Positions 1-7,700 of a DNA stretch of 44,105 bases are shown piece after piece (position 1 is the stretch's first letter; the number at the start of each line of letters is the position of its first letter). The translations under genes were made by a program, and so were the position numbers. The notes beneath the pieces were generated by a model, which ran no database searches, was not told the DNA's origin, and saw only the letters and a program-made list of their open reading frames with translations. This DNA comes from a virus: positions 1 to 44,105 of the IMG/VR virus record IMGVR_UViG_3300047319_001335; one strand, given 5' to 3'.

Positions 1-246
1 CCCGCGATCGTCGCGATCGGGGCCTTCACGGTCGTCGAGCTGCGGGTGGTCAACCAGCGCCGGCAGCTCGCGGCCGAGCTCAGGCAGCGGGCCCGGGAGG
101 CGCTGGACGCCGCGGAGCACCTCGAGGACAGCATCAACGAGTACGCCCTGATCGCCTACGCCAAGCGCGGCCTCCGGGACGTGGTCGGCTTCGACGATGA
201 CGGCAACATCCTCGGTCGAGTGCAGGAAGGAACGGAAGTCCCATGA
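1..246 (+). CDS. Small hypothetical protein, 5'-truncated by the window edge
   Basis: The frame is open from the first base, so the true start may lie outside the window; a GTG at 46 would give 66 residues. The first visible residues are hydrophobic (PAIVAIGAFTVVEL), possibly the end of a membrane or buried helix. A charged, Ala/Glu/Arg-rich helical stretch and a short acidic tail follow. The stop overlaps the next start as ATGA, so it is translationally coupled to the late-gene operon. By position it should be a small head or connector-region protein, but no family is recognised. Confidence 0.6.
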   Translation, partial: PAIVAIGAFTVVELRVVNQRRQLAAELRQRAREALDAAEHLEDSINEYALIAYAKRGLRDVVGFDDDGNILGRVQEGTEVP

Positions 247-1361
247 CGACGGTCCGAGACCTCGAGGGCAACGTCTCAGAGCTCGTCACCGAGGCAGAGG
301 TCGACGAGAAGATCGCCGCCGGCGGCGCCGGTCTCACCGACACCTCGCTCGCCGACTACACGGCGACGGGCGACATTCACATCGCCGGATCGGCGCAGGA
401 CGATCCGGACTGGCTCGACGGCGACGTCCACATCACCGGCGGGCAGGGCAACGCCGACCACAACGGTGGATCGGCCTACCTCGAGGGCGGGAACGCGCTG
501 AACCCGGACGGCCGTGGCTCCGGTGACGCGCACGTCGTGGGTGGAGTCGGCGAGAGCGGTCAGACGGGCGGCGAGATCATCGTCCGCGGTGGCGGCGATC
601 AAGACGGCACGGGCTACATCGCCTTCTTCACGCACGGGTCCGGCGGCAATGCTGGTGATGTCCTGAAGAGCACCGGCGACGGGCTTGGGACGATCTGGGG
701 TCCGCCAGCCGGTGGCGGCAACCCGCTCGATGGGATCGCGCTCGACGGGACGATCGGTGACCACTTCACGGAGGCGGCACTGAACGCGCGCTGGACCCGG
801 CGCGGCTTCGTCGGCGGGGCTGAGCAGTACCAGCTCGGGGCGAAGGGCACCTTCATGCGGGCTGCCCTCGCGGGGCGGGGCAACGGTGACGGCTGGCTCC
901 AGCCCGCCACGGCCGACGGCACCTACGCCTGCAAGTTCATCGCCCGCAACGGTCCGGTCGGCTTCAGCCTTGCGCTGGTCGATGCGGCCGGGTCAGGGGT
1001 CGCCCTCCAGTATTACAACGCCTCCCCCAACTCATTCAACCTCGAAACTCTGACCACCTACAGCACCTACGGCGGTACCTACGTCGAGGCGGGCTACAAC
1101 GGCGCCGCGCCCAACGTGAACCTCGTTACGCCCGACCCGACCGTCGCCGGTCGGCCGATCTGGCTTGCGGTCCGCAAGGCGGGCGGCTCCTGCTTCGCCT
1201 CGTACTCGCTCGACGGCGAGATCTGGTCGCCCGAGTCATCGGCCCTCGCGTGGGCGGGCACGATGAACCGTGTCGGCCTGCTCCTCGGCCCGCTCGGCGA
1301 TGTCGACGGCGCGAACGGGCAGGGGTTCGTCGACATCGACTGGTTCAACAAAGTCGCCTGA
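243..1361 (+). CDS. Glycine-rich beta-structured appendage protein with lectin-like C-terminus
   Basis: 372 residues. Residues about 40-130 are repeated Gly/Asp-rich strands (DIHIAGSAQ, DVHITGGQG, SAYLEGGNA, DAHVVGGVG, EIIVRGGGD), suggesting a beta-roll or beta-helix shaft. Residues about 175-372 resemble the concanavalin A-like jelly-roll (DUF1349/glucanase-like) found at the ends of phage fibres: alternating strands, SYSLDGEIW, and a final VDIDWFNKVA. Lying just before the connector genes, it may be a head fibre, decoration or adsorption protein binding surface glycans; that role is inferred. The ATG overlaps the previous stop and has an upstream GGAAGG ribosome site. The stop overlaps the next start as TGATG. 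Confidence 0.7.
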   Translation: MTTVRDLEGNVSELVTEAEVDEKIAAGGAGLTDTSLADYTATGDIHIAGSAQDDPDWLDGDVHITGGQGNADHNGGSAYLEGGNALNPDGRGSGDAHVVGGVGESGQTGGEIIVRGGGDQDGTGYIAFFTHGSGGNAGDVLKSTGDGLGTIWGPPAGGGNPLDGIALDGTIGDHFTEAALNARWTRRGFVGGAEQYQLGAKGTFMRAALAGRGNGDGWLQPATADGTYACKFIARNGPVGFSLALVDAAGSGVALQYYNASPNSFNLETLTTYSTYGGTYVEAGYNGAAPNVNLVTPDPTVAGRPIWLAVRKAGGSCFASYSLDGEIWSPESSALAWAGTMNRVGLLLGPLGDVDGANGQGFVDIDWFNKVA

Positions 1362-1789
1362 TGGCCCAGCCGTTCTTCAGCGCGGCCGAGGTCGCTGCGC
1401 TGGAGCAAGTCGCTCTCACCGGTATGCAGACCGACATCTCGATCAGCGCATCGACGCCGACTGACTCGGGCGGCATCTCGGCGAGCAACGACTACGGCGA
1501 CGACGTCGTCACCTACCCGGTCGTCACGGATCCCGCGAACCCCTCGAACCCCCTGATCGTCAAGGCGTGGCTGTGGCAGCAGCCGACGCCCGTGGCGGTC
1601 GCCGACACCGATCAGATCGTGACCGTGAACACGGTCCGGATGTACGTGCCGCTGGGGACGCCGGTCAAGGTCGGCGACACCGTCCACGTGGTGAACGACC
1701 CCAACGCGATCGACTACGTCGTGGCCGACACGAACGCCGAGATCACGTGGAAGGCGTGGCTCACCTGCTCCCTGCGGGAGCTCGAATGA
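1361..1789 (+). CDS. Putative head-tail connector / head closure protein
   Basis: 142 residues starting at the ATG that shares its A with the upstream stop; an in-frame start further upstream would overlap the previous gene by over 100 bases and reads as Arg-rich nonsense. The N-terminal SAAEVAALEQVAL is helical. The rest is a small beta domain (TVRMYVPLGTPVKVGDTVHV, then VADTNAEITWKAWLTCSLREL) resembling the barrel of head-closure proteins. Position between head proteins and an HK97-gp10-like gene supports a connector role. The family assignment is an inference from fold-like features and synteny. Confidence 0.6.
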   Translation: MAQPFFSAAEVAALEQVALTGMQTDISISASTPTDSGGISASNDYGDDVVTYPVVTDPANPSNPLIVKAWLWQQPTPVAVADTDQIVTVNTVRMYVPLGTPVKVGDTVHVVNDPNAIDYVVADTNAEITWKAWLTCSLRELE

Positions 1790-1790
1790 C

Positions 1791-2411
1791 GTGGTCCTCG
1801 ACGCGATCGAAGCGGCGGTACTGGGAGCGGCCCCGGGACTGCTGACGCTGGGCGCCCGCACCATCGCCGAGATCGCCCGGACCAAGGCGCCGGTTCGCCG
1901 GATCTTCGAGGGCGACACCCGGATCATCAGGACGCGCTCGGTCGGCGACGCGCAGACGCTCTCGGACCGGGTCGTGGTCGGACACACCGTCCGCTACCCG
2001 CACCTGCTGAGCCAGCGCCGCATCGTCGACGAGGGCGAGGTCATCGGGCAGGACTACCTGAGCCGCCGTGGCCGCTACGAGGTGCGGTCGGGCCGGGCCA
2101 ACTACCGCCCCCGGGGTCGCGCGACACAGGTCGGCGGCCGCCTGAAGGGCGAGATCCGCGGCGAACCGGCCACCATCGAGGGCCGGGTCGTCTCGTCTAG
2201 GGTCGTATCGCCGACGCCATACGCGAAGCATCAGGAGTTTGGGAACCGGCACAACCCGGCCCACCCCTACATGCGACCCGCGATGGCGGAGGGACGACCG
2301 GCAGTCACCAGTCAGATCACGGAGGGCCTGTTGAGCGCCGGCAATGCCGCTGCTCGAGGGGGCCAACGGGTCGCTGAGATCCGATCGAAGTTGATCGCCG
2401 AGGTGAGCTGA
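1791..2411 (+). CDS. HK97-gp10-like tail completion (neck) protein
   Basis: 206 residues from a GTG start one base after the previous stop. The best signature is near the C-terminus: TPYAKHQEFGNRHNPAHPYM followed by RPAM. This matches the pattern Y-A-x-x-x-E-F-G ... P-x-M-R-P-A of the HK97 gp10/neck family, which joins the head-tail connector to the tail terminator during assembly. The N-terminal half is Arg-rich and helical. It is followed directly by the tail terminator gene through a TGATG overlap, the usual order in siphoviruses. No catalytic motif is expected. Confidence 0.8.
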   Translation: MVLDAIEAAVLGAAPGLLTLGARTIAEIARTKAPVRRIFEGDTRIIRTRSVGDAQTLSDRVVVGHTVRYPHLLSQRRIVDEGEVIGQDYLSRRGRYEVRSGRANYRPRGRATQVGGRLKGEIRGEPATIEGRVVSSRVVSPTPYAKHQEFGNRHNPAHPYMRPAMAEGRPAVTSQITEGLLSAGNAAARGGQRVAEIRSKLIAEVS

Positions 2412-2830
2412 TGCCAGCACCAACCACCACGGCGCCGATCAAGCGCGCGTTGGTTCGTTCCCTGCGCGCGATCCCGAGCTGGGGAGCCGCCGTGCCCGGT
2501 GGTGTCCACCAGTCTCTGGCCCCGAGGAAGCAGCGTTACCCGTTCGTGACCTACAACCTGCTGCCGGCAGTCCGTGACTACCAGTTCGACGGGATGCAGC
2601 TCACGACGGACGTCGACGTCTTCGCCTACTCGGAGAACGCGGTCGACGCTGAGAACGTCGACTCGCTCATCGCCGCTCATCTTCAAGATGCACCGCTCGC
2701 GGTGGATGGGCAGGTCCTCCTCTACTGCCGGCGTGTCGCCGACGTCAGCAACCCGCAGACCGACGCGCGGGGCCGACGCATTTACCAGATCGGCGGGACG
2801 TACCGGATCACCACCGACCAGAACCTCTAA
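2411..2830 (+). CDS. Putative tail terminator protein
   Basis: 139 residues. An N-terminal helix (IKRALVRSLRAIPSW) is followed by a compact alpha/beta protein with FVTYNLLP, TDVDVFAYSENAVDAENV and YQIGGTYRITTDQNL. These resemble the lambda gpU/DUF3168-type tail terminators that cap the tail tube. Position between a gp10-like completion protein and the major tail protein is typical. Its TAA stop overlaps by four bases the TAG of the HNH gene coming from the other strand, so the inserted gene abuts the terminator without damaging it. Confidence 0.7.
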   Translation: MPAPTTTAPIKRALVRSLRAIPSWGAAVPGGVHQSLAPRKQRYPFVTYNLLPAVRDYQFDGMQLTTDVDVFAYSENAVDAENVDSLIAAHLQDAPLAVDGQVLLYCRRVADVSNPQTDARGRRIYQIGGTYRITTDQNL

Positions 2831-3309
2831 GTCACGCTCTTCCACGAGCGACCGCTCACGGCCTGTCGGACAGCCTGATGGCTGACCCCGTACTTGCGGC
2901 CGAGGACGGTGAAGGGCACGCCGAGCGCCCGGAGCTCTCGAGCTTCACGGACCTGCTCGACGGACAGCTTGTGCCACGGGATCCGTTCCCCCTCGGTGTT
3001 CGTTCCGTCTCGCTTTCGATCCCGGTTGTTGTCGCCTTTCGTTCCGGTGCTCAGGTGCCGATCGTTGACGCAATGCCGGTTCCGACAGGAGTGGCGGAGC
3101 ACGACGCCCTTGGCGATCGGCCCGTGTTCCCAGATCCACGCGACTCGATGCGCGTCGACGGTGTTCCCGTCGAGCCAGAAGCTCCCGTAGCCGGTCTTGG
3201 GCCTGATCCCTCCCGTCCAGAGATGGCAGGTGTCGGGGCCCCCGGAGCGGTCAACGAGAGCCTCGAAGCGTTCTCGAGCGGGCGTGCGGTCGTAGACACC
3301 CTTCGGCAT
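2827..3309 (-). CDS. HNH homing endonuclease with C-terminal helix-turn-helix, antisense inside the late operon
   Basis: 160 residues, ATG start preceded by a strong AGGAGGT site. The zinc-finger HNH core lies at residues 28-95: CHLW, then AHRVAW (His54), LRHSCRNRHCVNDRHL (His73, Cys75, Cys80, Asn82, His85) and GTKGDNNRDR. Residues 117-156 form a resolvase-like helix-turn-helix (LSVEQVREARELRALGV ... VSHQAVRQAV), as often fused to HNH nucleases for DNA recognition. It is the only minus-strand gene among the late genes, filling the gap where the major tail gene would normally directly follow the terminator. It is probably a freestanding mobile endonuclease that cuts the uninterrupted allele. 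Confidence 0.88.
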   Translation of the reverse strand: MPKGVYDRTPARERFEALVDRSGGPDTCHLWTGGIRPKTGYGSFWLDGNTVDAHRVAWIWEHGPIAKGVVLRHSCRNRHCVNDRHLSTGTKGDNNRDRKRDGTNTEGERIPWHKLSVEQVREARELRALGVPFTVLGRKYGVSHQAVRQAVSGRSWKSVT

Positions 3310-3353
3310 GGCAGTACCTCCTGCCCAGCATCATATCGACAGAGGTTGCAAAG

Positions 3354-3794
3354 GTGGCAGCAGGCTCGAACCAAAAGTTGCACGGGAAGAACGGCGCGAT
3401 CTACATCGGTGGCCCCAAGGGCTCCGGGATCAAGGTCACGTCGAAGACCGAGTGGACGCTGAACCTCGGCCGCGACTACGTCGACAGCACCGTGTTCGGT
3501 GACGTCAACAAGACGTACCTCGTCGGCCTCCGCGACGTGCAGGGCCAGTTCGCTGGTCTCCTCGACACGTCGGGCGACATCATGATCAACCAGACCACGT
3601 CGGACGCGGTGGACATCTACCTCTACGCGGACGACACCAACCTGAACCCGACAGGTCAGCCCATCCTGATCGCGTTCGGCCCCGGACTGGTCGACGGGTC
3701 GATCACCGCGGCGAACAACGACGCGATCAAGGCAACGGGCAACTTCCGCGCCGCCGGCGCGTGGAGCGTGTTCACGAGCGGGACCCTCAGCTAA
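3354..3794 (+). CDS. Major tail (tube) protein
   Basis: 146 residues from a GTG. The segment KLHGKNGAIYIGGPKGSG starts a beta-rich chain with repeated strands (SKTEWTLNLGRDYVDSTVFG, VQGQFAGLLDTSGD, AVDIYLYADD) and an ending (GNFRAAGAWSVFTSGTLS) typical of short siphovirus tail-tube proteins that polymerise into the tube. The small size matches tube proteins without an added Ig-like domain. It lies between the tail terminator and the assembly chaperones, the expected position. A 7-bp hairpin follows the stop. The upstream HNH gene separates it from the terminator gene, so its leader may differ from the ancestral one. Confidence 0.78.
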   Translation: MAAGSNQKLHGKNGAIYIGGPKGSGIKVTSKTEWTLNLGRDYVDSTVFGDVNKTYLVGLRDVQGQFAGLLDTSGDIMINQTTSDAVDIYLYADDTNLNPTGQPILIAFGPGLVDGSITAANNDAIKATGNFRAAGAWSVFTSGTLS

Positions 3795-3802
3795 GCTCCC
3801 CC

Positions 3803-3820
3803 TAGCCGGGCGACCGGCTA
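3803..3820 (+). terminator. Stem-loop after the major tail gene
   Basis: A perfect 7-bp stem (TAGCCGG / CCGGCTA) closes a GCGA tetraloop nine bases after the major tail protein stop. No T-run follows; the sequence goes straight into the GAGGGAGGG ribosome site of the next gene. It could be a partial terminator or RNA-stability element separating the abundant tube protein from less abundant downstream products. Confidence 0.45.
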
Positions 3821-3833
3821 CGAGGGAGGGCGA

Positions 3834-4166
3834 GTGGCCCAGCAGCAGCTATTCGGCCGCATCGAGGGTATCGGCGGCGGGATCATCGTCCCGTTCATCG
3901 GTATCCACGTGGCGACCATCACCAACTGGCGACTTGTGCAGCGTGGAGCTGACGGGCGGGATGCCGCTCTGTACAACCTCCACGCTGCACTTTCGTTTGT
4001 GAACCGGGCCATCTGGGATGACCCGGAATACGAGAAAGAGGTCACCGTCGAGCTCGGTCGGAACCGGTTGCGGTACCGGATCGAGCAGGCGGAGGGCTTC
4101 AAGACCGCCCTGACGGGCAAGAGCCTGACGATGGAAGGGGTCACACCGTGCCGGATCGAGCCGTGA
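3834..4166 (+). CDS. Hypothetical tail-region protein
   Basis: 110 residues, GTG start behind a strong GAGGGAGGGCGA site. The sequence starts with a Gly-rich strand segment (IEGIGGGIIVPFIGI) followed by a helical region (AALYNLHAALSFVNRAIW) and a short beta end. It lies between the major tail protein and the tail assembly chaperone and overlaps the latter by 19 bases. No family is recognised; a tail assembly role is suggested only by position. Confidence 0.65.
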   Translation: MAQQQLFGRIEGIGGGIIVPFIGIHVATITNWRLVQRGADGRDAALYNLHAALSFVNRAIWDDPEYEKEVTVELGRNRLRYRIEQAEGFKTALTGKSLTMEGVTPCRIEP

Positions 4167-4537
4167 GGCCAAGCGCCGCGGACTACGACGAGTCGCCGCG
4201 GGTCGAGCGCCACAAGTTTCGTGGCCGCACGTACACGTTCACCGAGCTCTCGATCGCCGACTACGACAAGCTCGTGGCGCAGGCGACGACGAAGGACGAG
4301 GCGACCGGGATCGAGCGGCAGGACGACATCGCCCTGATGAAGCTGCTCGTCCTCAAGACCGTCGACATCTCGCCGCGCGAGTACGCCAACGCCGGCACGC
4401 GCATCATCCTGTCGTTGAACAGGATTGTGCGGGACATGCACTATGGCACCGAGCCCGAGGAGCTCATCAAGGACGATGACTCCGACGACGCCAAGAGCGA
4501 CAACAACGAAGGGGACAGCCCGGGAAACGGCGAGTAA
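4148..4537 (+). CDS. Tail assembly chaperone, upstream (G-like) product
   Basis: 129 residues. The core (ERHKFRGRTYTFTELSIADY, then alpha-helices through LKTVDISPREYANAGTRIIL) is of the tail assembly chaperone type found immediately before tape measure genes. The C-terminal 30 residues are very acidic and disordered (IKDDDSDDAKSDNNEGD). Near the end, positions 4522-4528 read G GGA AAC in frame, a canonical -1 slippery heptamer. A second overlapping heptamer (C CCG GGA) begins at 4519. Ribosomes that do not slip end at the TAA at 4535-4537. Homology is judged by motif style and position. Confidence 0.82.
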   Translation: MPDRAVRPSAADYDESPRVERHKFRGRTYTFTELSIADYDKLVAQATTKDEATGIERQDDIALMKLLVLKTVDISPREYANAGTRIILSLNRIVRDMHYGTEPEELIKDDDSDDAKSDNNEGDSPGNGE

Positions 4538-4749
4538 CGACTCGCGAGCTGATCTGGGCGATCGCCGCCCACCTCCATGTCCTGCCGTGGCAGGTAGCTC
4601 GCCAGCCGTTCCACTCGTACTGGGCGATCCGCTGCGAATACCTCATCGCCGCCAAGCGGGAACGCGAGGCAATGGCGAGGGTGAAGGTCTCGGCCGATGA
4701 CGATGAAGACCACGACATCGACAAAGAGCTCGGGATCACGGGTTCGTAG
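4148..4749 (+). CDS. Tail assembly chaperone, -1 frameshift (GT-like) fusion product
   Basis: A -1 slip at GGGAAAC (4522-4528) moves ribosomes into the overlapping frame, which stays open to the TAG at 4747-4749. It adds about 73 residues (TTRELIWAIAAHLHVLPW ... DKELGITGS) to the first 127, giving about 200 residues. The downstream frame has no convincing start of its own, and its stop abuts the tape measure ATG. This is the layout of lambda G/GT, where both products coat the tape measure protein while the tube forms. The segment WAIAAHLHVLPWQVARQPF resembles the T-domain helices seen in other phages. Slipping efficiency cannot be read from sequence. Confidence 0.85.
4522..4528 (+). promoter_or_regulatory. 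-1 ribosomal slippery sequence GGGAAAC
   Basis: In the chaperone frame the bases read G GGA AAC, fitting X XXY YYZ and differing from the lambda GGGAAAG site only in the last base. The overlapping CCCGGGA just upstream also fits. A GC-rich stretch follows, but no clear pseudoknot was identified by eye. Confidence 0.85.
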
Positions 4750-7700
4750 ATGACCGAAGGCCGCTCTGAACAGGTAGGCGGGATCGCCCTCGGCCTGTCC
4801 CTCGACACCGCTGGCTTCAGCGCCGGCGTCTCGAAGGCCAAGGCCGAGCTGGCGTCTCTCGAAGCGACCCCCGTCCGAATACGGGCCGAGATCGCCGCGC
4901 CCGCTCGCGCGCAGGAGCTCGACGTCCGGGCCAACCTGTCCATCGACCGGGCTGCCATTCAGGGCTTCCGCTCCCAGATCGAAGCGGCGATGAAGGGGCT
5001 CGGCGACGCCGGCCACATCCCGATCCAGATCACCCTCGGGCGGATCAACTACGGCGCCATCCGCTCCGAGATCGCGGCCGGCATCGGTGAGGTCCCGATC
5101 AAGGTCACGGTCGCCGGCGGCGGGAGGGACAGCCCCTCGGCGATCGTCGCGGCCACGGTGGCCGAGAGCAGTGGCGCCAGCAATCAGGACGCCACGACGC
5201 TCGTCAAGAACGCCACCCGCAAGCGTGGCCTCGAGCCCCGGGCGATGGGCGGGCCCGTGCAGCCCGGTGGCCGCTACATCGTCGGGGAGTCCGGGCCCGA
5301 AGAGCTCACGATGCACAACCGGGGTGGCTACGTCCGCCCCATGCACGCCGGCGTCGGTGCGCGCGCCTACCGGGCGACGCAGCTTCAGGGCGGCGGCACG
5401 TTCGGGCCCGGCGGCCAGCCGGAGCGCGGGTACGCCGTAGGCCTCTCGTCGGGATCGCCCAATGTCGTGCCGGCCGGTGACGCCCGGGGCTTCCTGCGTG
5501 CGTACCACTCGGTCCAGCGTCAGGGCGCGCCCTACGTCGGCACGTGGCTCCACGAGGGCGAGATCCACGTCGACCCTGCCGACGTCCTGACTCGGCGTCG
5601 GCAGGCCAACATCCTCGCTGCCCGGAACGCCCAGATCGCCTTCTACGACATCACCCGCGGCGAGGAGATCGGTACTCAGCGCCGGCGCAACGACCCGTCA
5701 CCGGGCCAGATGGGCCTCGGCTTCAGGGCCACCGGTGGCGCAGCGCGCGGGACCCGCGCGTCGGTCGACACGTTCATCGAGAACAAGGTCGTTCGCGCAC
5801 ACGCCGACAAGCTCAGGGAGTGGAAGGACAACCTCCTCGCCCACGCTCAGGGGATCCCCAAGGCGCTCGCTGACTCCGCACGGGACTGGTACCAGATCGC
5901 CCGCGCACAGGCGATGGGCGACCTCGCCGACTTCGGCAAGCAGGGGCTGGGCGACGTCGGGATCGGCGCGTTCGCGGCGGCGAGCCCCGGGCAGCCGTGG
6001 CCCAACAACCGCGCCATCCTGCGCTCGATCCTCGGTCAGGGCACCGCGCCCCACTCCACGGTGCGCCTTGACGTGCCGGGCTTCGGGCCTACGCAGGCGA
6101 CTGCCCCCTACGGGTACGGCAACTGGGCCAAGGCCGCCGAGATCGTCAAGACCGGCAACATCGCGGGGCTGTCGGGCCCCAAGGTCACGCCGTTCTTCGG
6201 CAACCTCTCGGGCAAGGATCCGGATGCGTGGACGCTCGACGCTCGCCAGATGCGGATCGCGTCGAAGAACGAGATCACCAGTGCTCCCGGCGGCGGCTCG
6301 TGGCAGCGCCTCGTGCTCGAGCAAGCCCACGAGGAGGTCTGGCCGGACTTGCAGCGGATGTGGGGCCTCAAGCACCGCAGCGAAGCACAGGCTGTCCTGT
6401 GGGCTGGCTACGGCCGCGGCGAGGACCTCGGCAACGACTGGAAGCGCACCTCCAGCCACATCCTGATCCCGCGCCACCCCGGCATCAGCGTGCCGCTCTC
6501 GCGCGCCGGCGGCGGCTTCACGCACGCCAGCGAGGCGTCGGCCCTCGCCCGGCTTCGCCAGATCACCGACCAAGGCGGCCGGATCCTGCCGGGCTTCACC
6601 GACGAGGCCCAGTCGATCAACCTCCAGATCGAGCAGATGCGGATGGCGAACCGCAACACGTTCGAGTCGCCGTGGGCCCGGCGGATGCGCGAGAGCCGGG
6701 GCGTCGCGAAGGAATTCCGCATGGCCGGCGGCCGCGCCCGCAAGGAGACCCCGTTCTGGCGCCAGACGGTGCGCGACTCCTACGGCCGGCTCATGCCGCG
6801 CGCGTTCTCCCGGGACGAGGGCGACCCCCGGTACCAGCAGTGGGCCCGCGGTCGCGGCCTCGACGAGACCCTCGACTTCCTGAGCATGTCGAACCCGATG
6901 AGCGCCGGCGACCCGGGCGTGTTCCCGGGCGAGGGCATGGGCCCGTTCACGCATCGCATGGCCGGCGGGATCTCGCGCAAGTACGTCGTCCACGACCCCG
7001 ACGGGATCCACGGCCGTCCCTCCCAGTACCTCGCAGGGTTGATGGAGGGCCTCGACGTCCGAGTCTCGGCGATGAACGCCAGCCTCGGCAACGGCCGCTA
7101 CGGCTTCGATGGCGCCGGCAACCAGATCCACGACTGGTACGGCCTGAACGCCCGCAAGGGCCACCGGATCCACGTGGAGGCAGAGGGCGCCGACGCCGAG
7201 CGTGCCCACGCCCGGATCAAGGGCATCCTGAGCTTCGACCCCTACGAGTCGCGTGGCCGCACCTACGACCCGGCGGAGCGGGCGTCGGGTTTCGCCGACT
7301 TCGACCCGGGCATCGGCTCCGAGTACAAGCGCCTGTACCACCGCCTGAACAAGCTGGCGACCGGCGGCTACATCGTCGGCGAGCGCGGGCCGGAGCTGTT
7401 CGTCCCCAAGAGCCTCGAGAGCGTGATCCCGCCCGACGTCATGGCCCGGCTCCCGAAGAAGGCCGACGGCGGCATCGTCGAGATCGGCAAGAAGCCGTTC
7501 AGCTACTTCGCCCCGCCCGAGGATGGCTGGATCATCCCCAACCACCTCCGCAACCGGATCCCGCACGCCGAGGGCGGCGCTGACTTCAGCACCCGCGGCC
7601 CCGGTGGTCGGTTTACGGGCAGCCGGCGCCGACGCCCCCCGTATGGGGTGGCGGCCGGGGAGGAGACGTCTCCTCGTGGGCCAGATCAGTATCCCCGGAG

